Notes under the pieces: model-generated
Told to the model about the DNA's origin: nothing
Databases searched by the model: none
What the model saw: the letters and a program-made list of their open reading frames with translations, nothing else
Position numbers and translations under genes: made by a program
In this document: one piece after another, positions 22,786 to 30,769 of the stretch
How the letters are laid out: each line of letters starts with the position of its first letter
How positions within the stretch are numbered: position 1 is the stretch's first letter
Source of the DNA: Cloacibacillus sp.
GTDB taxonomy: Bacteria > Synergistota > Synergistia > Synergistales > Synergistaceae
Reading direction: 5' to 3'
DNA: 46,306 nt
Assembly (NCBI RefSeq): GCF_020860125.1
Contig: NZ_JAJBUX010000057.1
Span: forward strand, 1-46,306

Positions 22786-24321
22786 ATGATGACTGAGACA
22801 AAAAAAACACTTGTGTCAATGCGCGGCATAGATAAGGTCTTCTACGGGCGGCACGCCAACAGAGGCGTAGATTTTGACCTGTTCGCCGGCGAGGTGCACA
22901 GCATCCTCGGGGAAAACGGCGCAGGCAAGACCACACTTATGAACTGTCTCGCGGGAATATACCTTCCAGACGCCGGCTCGATATACATCGGCGAAGAGCC
23001 GGTCTTTCTGCCCAACCCCAAAGCGGCCATCGACAACGGCATCGGCATGGTGCATCAGCACTTTATGCTCGTCCCCGTATTTACCGTCTGGGAAAACATC
23101 ATCCTCGGACTCAGCGACATCCCCCTCGTCATCAATAAAGAGGAGATCATCGCGCGCATCCGCGAGATATCCGACCGCTACGGCCTCGCCGTCAACCCAG
23201 AGGCAAAGGTCTGGCAGCTCTCCATCGGCGAGCAGCAGCGCGTGGAGATACTGAAAATGCTCTACCGCGGTACCAAGGTCCTGATACTCGACGAGCCAAC
23301 CTCCGTCCTCACGCCTCAGGAGACCCGCGAATTCTTCAAGACCCTGAAAAACATGGTGGCGGCGGGGCACGGTATCGTCCTGATCTCCCACAAAATAGAG
23401 GAGATCATGGAAATCTCCGACCGCCTTACAGTGCTGCGCAGGGGCGAGCGCGTGGCGACCCGCCGGGCCGCCGGCATCTCGAAAGAGGAGATCGCGGAGA
23501 TGATGGTCGGCCACTGCCTTGAGGGCGCCTCACTTTCGGAGGAGCGCAGGGAACCGGGAGAGGTGGTCTTCGCCTGTTCCCGCATCTCACTGAAAGACGA
23601 GCGCGGCGCGGCGGCGCTGAAAGAGGTCTCTCTCTCTGTACGAGGCGGCGAGATACTCGGTATCGCCGGCGTCGACGGAAACGGCCAGGATGAGCTCTGC
23701 GAAGTTCTCGCGGGGCTGCGCTCCCCCGATTCCGGTTCGGTATCCATCGAGGGGAACGATATTACACATCAGAGGGCGCGCGGCTACATTGAAAGGGGTA
23801 TCAGCTACATCCCCGCCGACCGTAAGGGCGTGGGGCTCATAGCTAATATGAGCGTCATTGAAAACATCGCCCTGAAGGGTTACTGCCGCCCGCCGATGGA
23901 GAGGGGACGCCTCTTCATGGACTGGCCCTACATCACGAATTTCGCGGCGGAGCGCGTCAAAGATTACGACGTCCAGATACCGGACCTATTTGCGCCTGTG
24001 CGCGTGCTTTCGGGCGGAAATCTGCAAAAGCTGATGCTCTCCCGCGAGATATCCGATACGACAAAGGTCATCATCGCGATGCAGCCCACCTGGGGGCTCG
24101 ACGTAGGCGCGGCGGAGTTCGTCCATAATAGGCTGCTTGAGGCGCGCGAGGCGGGAGCCGCCGTAATTCTAATCTCAAAGGATCTGCAGGAGCTGACCTC
24201 CCTCTCCGACCGCATCGCCGTCATGTACGGCGGCGAGATAAGCGGCGTTGTGGAAGGTCCGCAAAAGACCGACGTCGAAAAAATCGGTCTGTTGATGGCG
24301 GGTATCAGGGAGAGGGCTTAG
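22786..24321 (+). CDS. Orphan ABC ATPase of the BMP/nucleoside-sugar uptake family
   Basis: The protein of about 511 aa has two ABC domains in tandem. The first has Walker A GENGAGKTT, signature LSIGEQQRVEI and Walker B LILDEP. The second has a degenerate Walker A (GVDGNGQDEL), LSGGNLQKLML, and MQPTWGLD where Walker B/D-loop is expected. This is the YufO/NupA/RbsA-like class that powers uptake with a BMP lipoprotein. The start is ATG 22786 or 22789, with GGGAG at 22777-22781; upstream reading frame lacks a ribosome site. The usual permeases and binding protein are absent: the next gene is convergent and overlaps the end by 17 nt. It is either a relic or uses partners encoded elsewhere. Confidence 0.88.
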   Translation: MMTETKKTLVSMRGIDKVFYGRHANRGVDFDLFAGEVHSILGENGAGKTTLMNCLAGIYLPDAGSIYIGEEPVFLPNPKAAIDNGIGMVHQHFMLVPVFTVWENIILGLSDIPLVINKEEIIARIREISDRYGLAVNPEAKVWQLSIGEQQRVEILKMLYRGTKVLILDEPTSVLTPQETREFFKTLKNMVAAGHGIVLISHKIEEIMEISDRLTVLRRGERVATRRAAGISKEEIAEMMVGHCLEGASLSEERREPGEVVFACSRISLKDERGAAALKEVSLSVRGGEILGIAGVDGNGQDELCEVLAGLRSPDSGSVSIEGNDITHQRARGYIERGISYIPADRKGVGLIANMSVIENIALKGYCRPPMERGRLFMDWPYITNFAAERVKDYDVQIPDLFAPVRVLSGGNLQKLMLSREISDTTKVIIAMQPTWGLDVGAAEFVHNRLLEAREAGAAVILISKDLQELTSLSDRIAVMYGGEISGVVEGPQKTDVEKIGLLMAGIRERA

Positions 24322-24958
24322 GCGATGAGAGCGGCCTGCTTATACCGTTCGGCGAAGCGTTAAGTACGGCGGGAATTTTTTTGAGACGTTCAATGAGAGG
24401 ACGGGGATCCTTACCCGGCCTCTCTTCCTTTATATGCGCCATGATCAGCATCTCGCCCTCTTCGGAGGGCACGGGAGAGAAGAGCTGCACAACGACGCCC
24501 TCCGCTTCGGCGGCGGTCTTTTCCGCGGTCTTCCTCATCGCCGCATGTGATTTCTCCGGCTCGGCGGCATAGTCTTTGGAGGTTATGCCGCTTTTTATCA
24601 GCGCTATCGCCTCTCCCGAGACGTGGCGCTCTAAACCGCGCGCGGGCCGGTAGTCCTTCGCCGCCGGCAGCGGCGCGGGCTCGCCCTCCCTGTAAGGCAC
24701 GCCGAGCGAGATCAGACGCCCCTCTTTTGAGACGGCGAAATACCACCATTTCGTCTTAGCGTCGAAAAGCAGCGCGTAAGCGCCCTCCGCGCTTTCGTAC
24801 CAGCTTCCGCGTTCGTCGCCGCGCTTACGTATCTCGATCACCGAGCCGTCCGGCTGCGTCACGCATATGGGGGCGTCAAACGCGGGCCCGGCGTATGAAC
24901 GGAGACCGAAGAGGCAAACCGCCAGAGGCAGCAGCGCGGCAAGAAATATTTTTTTCAT
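24305..24958 (-). CDS. Secreted free-standing homologue of the M6 protease prodomain
   Basis: This 217-aa protein has a signal peptide (MKKIFLAALLPLAVCLF..., cleavage likely after SYA). The next 80-90 residues align with the N-terminal region of the protease encoded upstream (25018-26832): GPA at the mature end, TQPDG, KRGDE, WYE-AEG-YA, W-FA, and GV-Y-x-G-AP-K---PA in the same order. The catalytic domain is absent. The C-terminal 90 residues are of unknown type, with a VVVQLFSPVPSEEGEMLIMAHI stretch that may be a beta-alpha fold. A solo prodomain beside its protease could act as an inhibitor or folding aid, which is inference. It lies 59 nt after the protease, across a hairpin. Confidence 0.75.
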   Translation of the reverse strand: MKKIFLAALLPLAVCLFGLRSYAGPAFDAPICVTQPDGSVIEIRKRGDERGSWYESAEGAYALLFDAKTKWWYFAVSKEGRLISLGVPYREGEPAPLPAAKDYRPARGLERHVSGEAIALIKSGITSKDYAAEPEKSHAAMRKTAEKTAAEAEGVVVQLFSPVPSEEGEMLIMAHIKEERPGKDPRPLIERLKKIPAVLNASPNGISRPLSSPKPSP

Positions 24959-24975
24959 CGGGTAGCCCTCCTTTA

Positions 24976-25005
24976 CAAAAGGGGGGGAATAACAGGTTAT
25001 CCCCC
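24976..25005 (-). terminator. Hairpin between protease and solo prodomain (partial terminator)
   Basis: On the minus strand GGGGGATAA pairs with TTATTCCCCC around a 4-nt loop, followed by CTTTT. With the ribosome site of the next gene right after it, it looks like an attenuator that lowers read-through from the protease gene. Confidence 0.55.
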
Positions 25006-25017
25006 ACCGCCGATATC

Positions 25018-26832
25018 TTATCTTCTCTTCCTAAATACCAGCGGGAGCGCGCCAAGCAGCAGGAACATCGGAAACACCGCCGCCGCGCAGCCGCTGCCGC
25101 CGGTTTTCGCCCGCGTTACGCTGGAAGAGACGACCTCTCCCGACGGTGAAAAGCCAGAAAAAACGATGCCCGAGAACCGCCTGGCCGTATGGGTATCGCG
25201 CGTTCTGTAGAAGTATGTATCCGGCTCCGTGCCGTTGCCGGCGTACCAGAGCGAGAGATAGCCGCCCTCTCCCGCGTATTTTTCGCGGGAATCGCCGTCG
25301 GCCCAAATAGCCATGTTGCCCTGATGGCCCTCCTCCGTATAGACGTTGAAGTCATTTCCGGCACTAAACGAGCCGGAACCGGATCTTTCGTCGATATGCT
25401 GCAGCAGGACGCCGCCTTTGAACGACGCGGGCACGTCGTCCATGCCGCCGCCGATGCCTCCGTCCCAGTCGTCCGCGTTGGGGTTTCTGACCTCGGCAAG
25501 TATATATTCATAGGTGGAATCGACATAGGGTGAGTTGATCCGCGCGACCGGATAATTACCGTTTCTAGGCGTGCCGCAGGTGAGTACGACTGACTTCGCG
25601 CCGGGCGTCAGCGTTTGGGGGACGTCCCAGCCAAGATACTTTCTGCTCCAGGCGTCAAGGTTGGGCGGCATCGTTCCGAGGATTTCGCCCGTTCTGCGGC
25701 CCCACGTACCGTCGGCCATCACGGAAAACAGGCCGAGGCCGTCGTTGGTGTAGCTGGTATCATAGAGGTCGGGCAGCTTGCATATCTTGTGGCCCAGTTC
25801 ATGTACGATGCCGCCGACGAGCGGTATGGGTATATCCTGAGATTCTACAAATGCTTCGGAAAGCTCTCCCCCGCAGGACCAATACCCCAGGATTATGTCG
25901 TCCGAAACGTAGACGACGTGCTCGCTGCCGTTGTCTTTCCACGAATCACAGGCGTGCATCCAGACAGAGGGAGATTTACGGGAACACGATTCCTCGTAGC
26001 CCGCTAAGAGCAGATAGACGACCAGCTCGTCCGCCTGGACAATACCGTCGCCGTTTTTGTCAAAACCGCTGAAGTCAAGACCTGTACGTTTCAGGACACT
26101 CGTTACGAAAGCGACTTCGTTTTTGTGCGATATGCGATAGTCACCGGCCGCGTTGTCGCTCAGCAGCCGGTCGGGGTGTTTCCCTTCATTATAGTCGTCG
26201 GGGGTCATGGTAATCTCGATGATGTCTTTTTTGCCCTGACCGCCGAAATCCGCGGAGACGATATTCAGCTTTCCGTGCGACTGGTCGAGGTAATAGCTGC
26301 GAACGGAATGCTCCGCGCCCCATATCTCGGCTTCGGCATCCTCTGATGTCGACTTAAGTGTAACATCCTGAAAGTTGACGCGGATAAACACCGCCTCGCG
26401 TTTGCCGGAGATAGGATTCGAGGTCCATGTCTTCGCGGCGGCGGATCTGGCGGAGCTTGCATTTGCGGCGGCCTGTCCGTCATATCTTTCCCGCAGACGC
26501 TCAACCGTATCTTTGGCGGGGATAAAGTTCTTTACCGCGCCCTCGGGAGCCGCGGCCCCCGCCGCATAGTGAACACCGGAGGGCACAAGGAGGCCTGCAG
26601 CCGCGCGCAGGGCAAACACCCAGTACCCGCTCACGCCGTCCTTCAGCACGGCATATCCCTCCGCCGTCTCGTACCAGTTCATAAACTCATCGCCGCGCTT
26701 CACCGCGGAAAAACTCTCTCCGTCAGGCTGTGTCAGAGTAAAATCCCTCTGCAGCGCCGGACCGGCAAAGGCCGCGGCGGCGGTGATAGAAATTATAAAG
26801 AATATGATCAGGACCCTGCGCAAATTTTTCAT
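25018..26832 (-). CDS. Secreted M6-family metalloprotease with Synergist-CTERM tail
   Basis: The protein of about 604 aa starts at ATG 26832 (AGGAG 7 nt upstream); a longer reading to 26877 adds residues before the signal peptide. The signal peptide ends at AFA, followed by a prodomain (24-115). The M6 zinc site HELGH...LPDLYD lies at about 344-358 and a calcium-binding EF-hand-like loop DKNGDGIVQADE at 258-269. The C-terminus has GGSGC, a hydrophobic helix and RKRR, the Synergist-CTERM sorting signal. M6 enzymes (immune inhibitor A type) are secreted proteases; this one should be anchored at the cell surface and feed peptides to a proteolytic lifestyle. It is followed by the solo prodomain gene. 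Confidence 0.9.
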   Translation of the reverse strand: MKNLRRVLIIFFIISITAAAAFAGPALQRDFTLTQPDGESFSAVKRGDEFMNWYETAEGYAVLKDGVSGYWVFALRAAAGLLVPSGVHYAAGAAAPEGAVKNFIPAKDTVERLRERYDGQAAANASSARSAAAKTWTSNPISGKREAVFIRVNFQDVTLKSTSEDAEAEIWGAEHSVRSYYLDQSHGKLNIVSADFGGQGKKDIIEITMTPDDYNEGKHPDRLLSDNAAGDYRISHKNEVAFVTSVLKRTGLDFSGFDKNGDGIVQADELVVYLLLAGYEESCSRKSPSVWMHACDSWKDNGSEHVVYVSDDIILGYWSCGGELSEAFVESQDIPIPLVGGIVHELGHKICKLPDLYDTSYTNDGLGLFSVMADGTWGRRTGEILGTMPPNLDAWSRKYLGWDVPQTLTPGAKSVVLTCGTPRNGNYPVARINSPYVDSTYEYILAEVRNPNADDWDGGIGGGMDDVPASFKGGVLLQHIDERSGSGSFSAGNDFNVYTEEGHQGNMAIWADGDSREKYAGEGGYLSLWYAGNGTEPDTYFYRTRDTHTARRFSGIVFSGFSPSGEVVSSSVTRAKTGGSGCAAAVFPMFLLLGALPLVFRKRR

Positions 26833-26909
26833 CGTAACGCTCCTCATAAATAAAAAGTGCTTATGATATTCTATCATTTTTGGACTAATTTCAATGCAAA
26901 AATAAATTT

Positions 26910-26936
26910 AAGAGGTCAGACTACACCTGACCTCTT
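26910..26936 (-). terminator. Terminator after the beta-helix gene
   Basis: Perfect 10-bp arms AAGAGGTCAG (26910-26919) and CTGACCTCTT (26927-26936) are followed on the minus strand by an AT-rich tail (aaatttattttt). A smaller GGGGGCTT/AAGCCTCC hairpin with TTTTT lies just upstream (about 26947-26977) and may be a first terminator. Confidence 0.75.
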
Positions 26937-26997
26937 CGGAGAAGAACAAAAACGGCGGGAGGCTTAAAAGCCCCCTCCGATCCGTATCAGCGATATA

Positions 26998-28833
26998 TTA
27001 CCTCTTTTTCCTGAACAGCGGCAGCGCTGCCAGCAGCACCAGCGATCCCCAGCCCGCGGCGCTGCATCCGCTCGACGACGAGCCATGCGGCTGTGGTTTG
27101 GGCGTGGGCGCAGTCGTGGAGACGATTGCCGCCGGGTCAATAATCTCTTTTTTCGCCGAAGATAGATCAAACTCTCCATTATCCTTTATCATAAGTAAAA
27201 GTTTATAGCTATCCTTGACGTCAAGAGCCGCTCCTTTTTTAAGCAAAACATCCTGACTGGTCTGAATCGCATATTCTCCGTCGCCAAAGTCAGCGGGATT
27301 ATCTTCGAAACTGAAGAATTTTCCGGTATTGGACGATGTGATTTTCAACACCCTGACTGCCTCCACTTTGGATGCCTTCAACTCATTTCCAGTCAAAATA
27401 TACGCCACCATCGCAATATCGTCTTCCTTAGCAAGGCTCGCAGAGAATACCGGAAGCGGCACGATTTCCTTTACCGTAACGCCGGAACCGGATTTCTTGA
27501 CCGCGTCCGCGGCCGCCGCCTCTGCCACTTCCTTCTTGGCGACAACATTTCCTCTTGTGTCAACCTCTATGTCCTTTGACGTAATAGAATCCTCTTTCAC
27601 CGCACCGCTGATATCCGCAACCACCTTCTCCTTGGCGGCCTGATCTGACGGGTCGGCTTTCTTCGTTTCCGCGGCAACCGGCTCTATCTTCTCGTTTATA
27701 TCAACCGGAGGTACAGGCTTAACAGGCCTCTTGGAGACGGCATATTTTGTCTTGTATTTATTCAGTTCATATCCATTTCCTGCGGCAGCTTTTATCTTTG
27801 TTTCCTTATCAAAAAGCATCTCAAGATTCTTCGCGATTGAGAATTCCTCTTCACTGTCCGCAAGCAGCGTGATGATGCCATTATCCTCAACGATATCCAC
27901 AGCCTCTTTAAGGGTGGCGAAAAATACCTCTGTTTTCAGTTTTGCGGCCTGATCAAAACCGAAATAGGCCTTCTTGTCATTCAGCATGTGTATCTCATTA
28001 TTCGTAACTGTATTGCCGGAGGCATTTTCTCCTATGCGAATCCCGGAAGAATACTCGTCCTCTTCGTAACCCACTCTTGATATCTCTGAGAGCTTATTCC
28101 CAGAGACGACTATGCCCTCGCATTTATACTGTTCGCTGTTATCGGCGGCAATATTGATCGCGTTGTACTTGGTTCCCGTAACGGTATTTCCTGTTATCGA
28201 CGAATATTTTAAAGAATTGAAATACATGGCGTAGCCCATATCTTTGAAGATATTATCTGTTACGTCCAAATATCCTATTTCTTCGCTGTAAGGAGTCGTT
28301 ATTCCTATGGCAGATTTTGTGTCTCCCTTATCTCCCGTAAAGGAACATCCTTTTATTACGACATGAGCGTCCTTACCGCCCTTTCCGGTGTAATAGATCG
28401 CCGCCGTCTGTTCGCCCGTCGTCTTATATTTAAATCCGATTCCACTTATCTCTGTCCCGGCGATATCCTTCCCATACTCTCCAACATGCCCAAGAATAAG
28501 TATGAAATCACTGTAATCGGCGGCAAGGTCGGCTTTAAAAATTGTTTTTTCCCTTCCCGCGCCTAAAACTTTCAGCGGTTTGTCGATCTGGACGTTATGC
28601 ACCTCATATTCGCCCTCTGAAATGTTGATCGTGTCATCCGCGGACGAGACAGCCACCGCGTGGGATACCGTCTTAAACGGGCTTGCCGCCGTCCCGGGAT
28701 TTTCGTCGTCTCCATTTACACCGACATAATACTCCGCCGCAATCGCCGCGCAGGACTGCACCAGCAGAACGGCGACCACGGCCATGCAGGCAAATAAAGC
28801 CGCCAGCAACTTTCCATAACTCTTCATCTTCAT
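26998..28833 (-). CDS. Secreted parallel beta-helix repeat protein with Synergist-CTERM tail
   Basis: The 611-aa protein has a signal peptide (residues 1-33, ending AIA). A right-handed beta-helix region (35-300) follows, with typical turns such as GTAASPFKTVSHAV, GNTVTGTKYNAINIA and GNTVTNNEIHM (DUF1565/pectate-lyase-like fold). The Ala/Lys/Asp-rich middle has unclear fold (330-460). The end shows SSSSGC, a hydrophobic stretch and RKKR, the Synergist-CTERM signal. No catalytic residues can be picked out. A surface adhesin or polysaccharide-binding role is plausible. The start ATG has GAGGGG about 10 nt upstream. Confidence 0.82.
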   Translation of the reverse strand: MKMKSYGKLLAALFACMAVVAVLLVQSCAAIAAEYYVGVNGDDENPGTAASPFKTVSHAVAVSSADDTINISEGEYEVHNVQIDKPLKVLGAGREKTIFKADLAADYSDFILILGHVGEYGKDIAGTEISGIGFKYKTTGEQTAAIYYTGKGGKDAHVVIKGCSFTGDKGDTKSAIGITTPYSEEIGYLDVTDNIFKDMGYAMYFNSLKYSSITGNTVTGTKYNAINIAADNSEQYKCEGIVVSGNKLSEISRVGYEEDEYSSGIRIGENASGNTVTNNEIHMLNDKKAYFGFDQAAKLKTEVFFATLKEAVDIVEDNGIITLLADSEEEFSIAKNLEMLFDKETKIKAAAGNGYELNKYKTKYAVSKRPVKPVPPVDINEKIEPVAAETKKADPSDQAAKEKVVADISGAVKEDSITSKDIEVDTRGNVVAKKEVAEAAAADAVKKSGSGVTVKEIVPLPVFSASLAKEDDIAMVAYILTGNELKASKVEAVRVLKITSSNTGKFFSFEDNPADFGDGEYAIQTSQDVLLKKGAALDVKDSYKLLLMIKDNGEFDLSSAKKEIIDPAAIVSTTAPTPKPQPHGSSSSGCSAAGWGSLVLLAALPLFRKKR

Positions 28834-29077
28834 TGACTTTCAGCTCCCCTCAATTTTGTAAAAACGGACAAAATCAGCGCCGCCAATATAGAAAACTGTT
28901 ATCACCCCTCTGACTTACGTGATTTATTCGCTGATCTTCAAAACTGCGCCGAACTGCGTCACGAGGCAATAATCCATCAGTGTGTGGATATACAAGAAAA
29001 GTCTTCTCATTGTATGATCTGCATTTACAGCCGATTGACGCCTACAGTCACGGCACGCTCTTTGAATTTATCGTTGT

Positions 29078-29107
29078 GACTTATTTTATTGATTTTAATT
29101 ATAAGTC
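29078..29107. promoter_or_regulatory. Inverted repeat upstream of the XRE gene (candidate operator)
   Basis: GACTTAT (29078-29084) and ATAAGTC (29101-29107) form a 7-bp inverted repeat, with a further GTCATtATGAC palindrome near 29133-29143, all in the AT-rich 28834-29206 gap. The gap lies between the divergent beta-helix and XRE genes; no clean -35/-10 pair stands out. Such repeats often bind the XRE protein encoded next to them. Confidence 0.35.
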
Positions 29108-29206
29108 TCAAAATATTATTGTCTAGTATACATGTCATTATGACTTTTTTACTTGCTTTTATCTTTTTCCGTTGACTGTATGTTTTTAGCGTGAGGTGAT
29201 GGAATA

Positions 29207-29644
29207 ATGTCTGTAGGAAAACGGATTCGCGCGCTGCGTGCAAAAAGCGGCATTTCCAATCAAGAGGAGCTGGCCTATCTTGTAGGGACGGCAAGGCAGA
29301 CTGTTTCGTCATGGGAACGCGACATCTTTTTACCGGACGGCGCCAATCTGATAAAGCTCTCGAAGGTATTGAATACCTCCATCGCATATATCATGGGCGA
29401 GACGCTGGACCCCGGCACAGTCAAAAGAGACGAAGAAAATCACGCGGAGGGTGACCGTCGGACCACGGCCTCTCCCGTATATACGCTGAAGGCGGGAGGC
29501 CCGTCGGCGCTTTTCTTATCGGTCGAGAGGAGCGAGGGCGGCAAGACGGTGCGTTATGATCTGCCGCCCGAACTCTCGGCAAGAATGCTGCCATTTATAG
29601 AAGAGTTGTGGGAACGGATAGAGAGGGAGATGGAGGGCAAATAA
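29207..29644 (+). CDS. XRE-family transcriptional regulator
   Basis: The 145-aa protein has a helix-turn-helix (residues 5-60: IRALRAKSG...EELAYLVGTARQTVSSWERD), ending in the IAYIMGET typical of the Cro/CI family. The C-terminal half is of unknown fold, acidic and with no recognised sensor domain. It is divergent from the beta-helix surface protein, so it may regulate that gene and itself. The start ATG is preceded by GAGGTGATGG. No toxin-antitoxin partner is adjacent. Confidence 0.85.
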   Translation: MSVGKRIRALRAKSGISNQEELAYLVGTARQTVSSWERDIFLPDGANLIKLSKVLNTSIAYIMGETLDPGTVKRDEENHAEGDRRTTASPVYTLKAGGPSALFLSVERSEGGKTVRYDLPPELSARMLPFIEELWERIEREMEGK

Positions 29645-29677
29645 AAAATCCTCCGCTGGGTGCCGGGAGGATTTTTA
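29643..29677. terminator. Bidirectional terminator between XRE and acyltransferase genes
   Basis: AAAAAATCCTCC (29643-29654) pairs with GGAGGATTTTT (29666-29676). The A and T runs on both sides allow termination of both convergent transcripts. Confidence 0.85.
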
Positions 29678-29684
29678 TCTTGTT

Positions 29685-30572
29685 TCAGTCAGTTATTATT
29701 TCGCGGAATCTTCTGTGCTGCCAGAGCCACTGGCCGGGATTTTCGCGGATCATCCGTTCGTATTCCTCGTTCATGCGTATCGTGAGGCAGCACACGGCTT
29801 CGTCGCGTTTCATATCTTTGGGATGTTCAAGCGGCTCGCCCACAATTAGGCGGAATTTAAACGGCTCAAGGCGCGTGAAGGAGACGGGGATCATCGGCGC
29901 TCCCGTAAGCATGGAAAAGGCCGCCGGCCCCGGGGCCGTCGAGGTCTCCTGTCCGAAAAAGGGCACCGTCATGCCGCCGTCGCCCCAATGCTGGTCCGCG
30001 AGCGCTCCTATCATTTCATTGTTTTTGAGCAGCGTCACCACATGTTTTATCGATGAATCTTTCGATATTGTGCGCAGTCCGGAGCGTTCACGCAGCGTCT
30101 CTATCAGCTCGCGCTGGAATGGACTGTCCGAATGGCGCACGAGCCCGTAAAATGGAAAGTGGCGCGAACACCAAGCAGCGCCGAGCTCCCAGCTGCCGAG
30201 GTGGGCGGAGAACAGCACCGCGCCCCGGCCGTCCCGCAGCGCCTTTTCCACATGCTCCTGGCCGCGTACCTCCACGACCATACGGTCGATCAGCGACGGG
30301 TCGTGCTGCCAGGCAAGCATCTCCACACCGGTCCAGATCATGCTTTCGTATGACTCGGCGAGGATTTTTTCCCGCTCTTTTTCGTCTTTTTCCGGAAAAC
30401 AGAGCATGATATTGCGGCGCGCCACGTCCTTGCGCACCCCAACCAGCTTCAGCAGCGGTATTATCGAGCCGGCAAGCAGGTTTGCGCGCCAACCGGGACG
30501 GATGCTCTCGGCAAAGGCCATGAAAGCGCGTACCTGACAGCTTGTGATTTTTTTTCTTGTCTCTTCTTTCAA
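29685..30572 (-). CDS. Lipid A biosynthesis (LpxL/HtrB-type) lysophospholipid acyltransferase
   Basis: The 295-aa protein has the acyltransferase motif HLGSWE (residues 123-128, HxxxxE with catalytic His/Glu), then DQHWG and the VPFFGQ...P.PAAFSMLTGAPMIPV blocks of the HtrB/MsbB family. It transfers a secondary acyl chain to lipid A at the inner membrane, which implies a lipopolysaccharide outer membrane. The start is uncertain: TTG 30572 has only a weak ribosome site and no single long N-terminal membrane helix is obvious. It is near but not overlapping tyrS. Confidence 0.85.
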   Translation of the reverse strand: MKEETRKKITSCQVRAFMAFAESIRPGWRANLLAGSIIPLLKLVGVRKDVARRNIMLCFPEKDEKEREKILAESYESMIWTGVEMLAWQHDPSLIDRMVVEVRGQEHVEKALRDGRGAVLFSAHLGSWELGAAWCSRHFPFYGLVRHSDSPFQRELIETLRERSGLRTISKDSSIKHVVTLLKNNEMIGALADQHWGDGGMTVPFFGQETSTAPGPAAFSMLTGAPMIPVSFTRLEPFKFRLIVGEPLEHPKDMKRDEAVCCLTIRMNEEYERMIRENPGQWLWQHRRFREIITD

Positions 30573-30706
30573 ATGTTTCAGCCTTCCGTAATGCGGCGGT
30601 TCGCAGCGTCGGGACCGTCGGATGTATTATGAACATTTTAATGCCACAGGGCCGGATGCGAAAGTGCCGCGGTGGAAATTCGGCGGCCTGCGCCCCGCCT
30701 AACAAC

Positions 30707-30745
30707 AGCGGAGGAGACGCATCCGCCGCGTTCCTCCGCTCTTTT
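30707..30745. terminator. Hairpin in the tyrS-acyltransferase gap
   Basis: AGCGGAGGA (30707-30715) and TCCTCCGCT (30732-30740) pair; the T run (ctttttg) follows on the plus strand, though the flanking genes are on the minus strand. It may still stop tyrS transcription, but polarity is unexpected. Confidence 0.45.
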
Positions 30746-30769
30746 TGCCTTTATTTACTCTTTTCGCGC

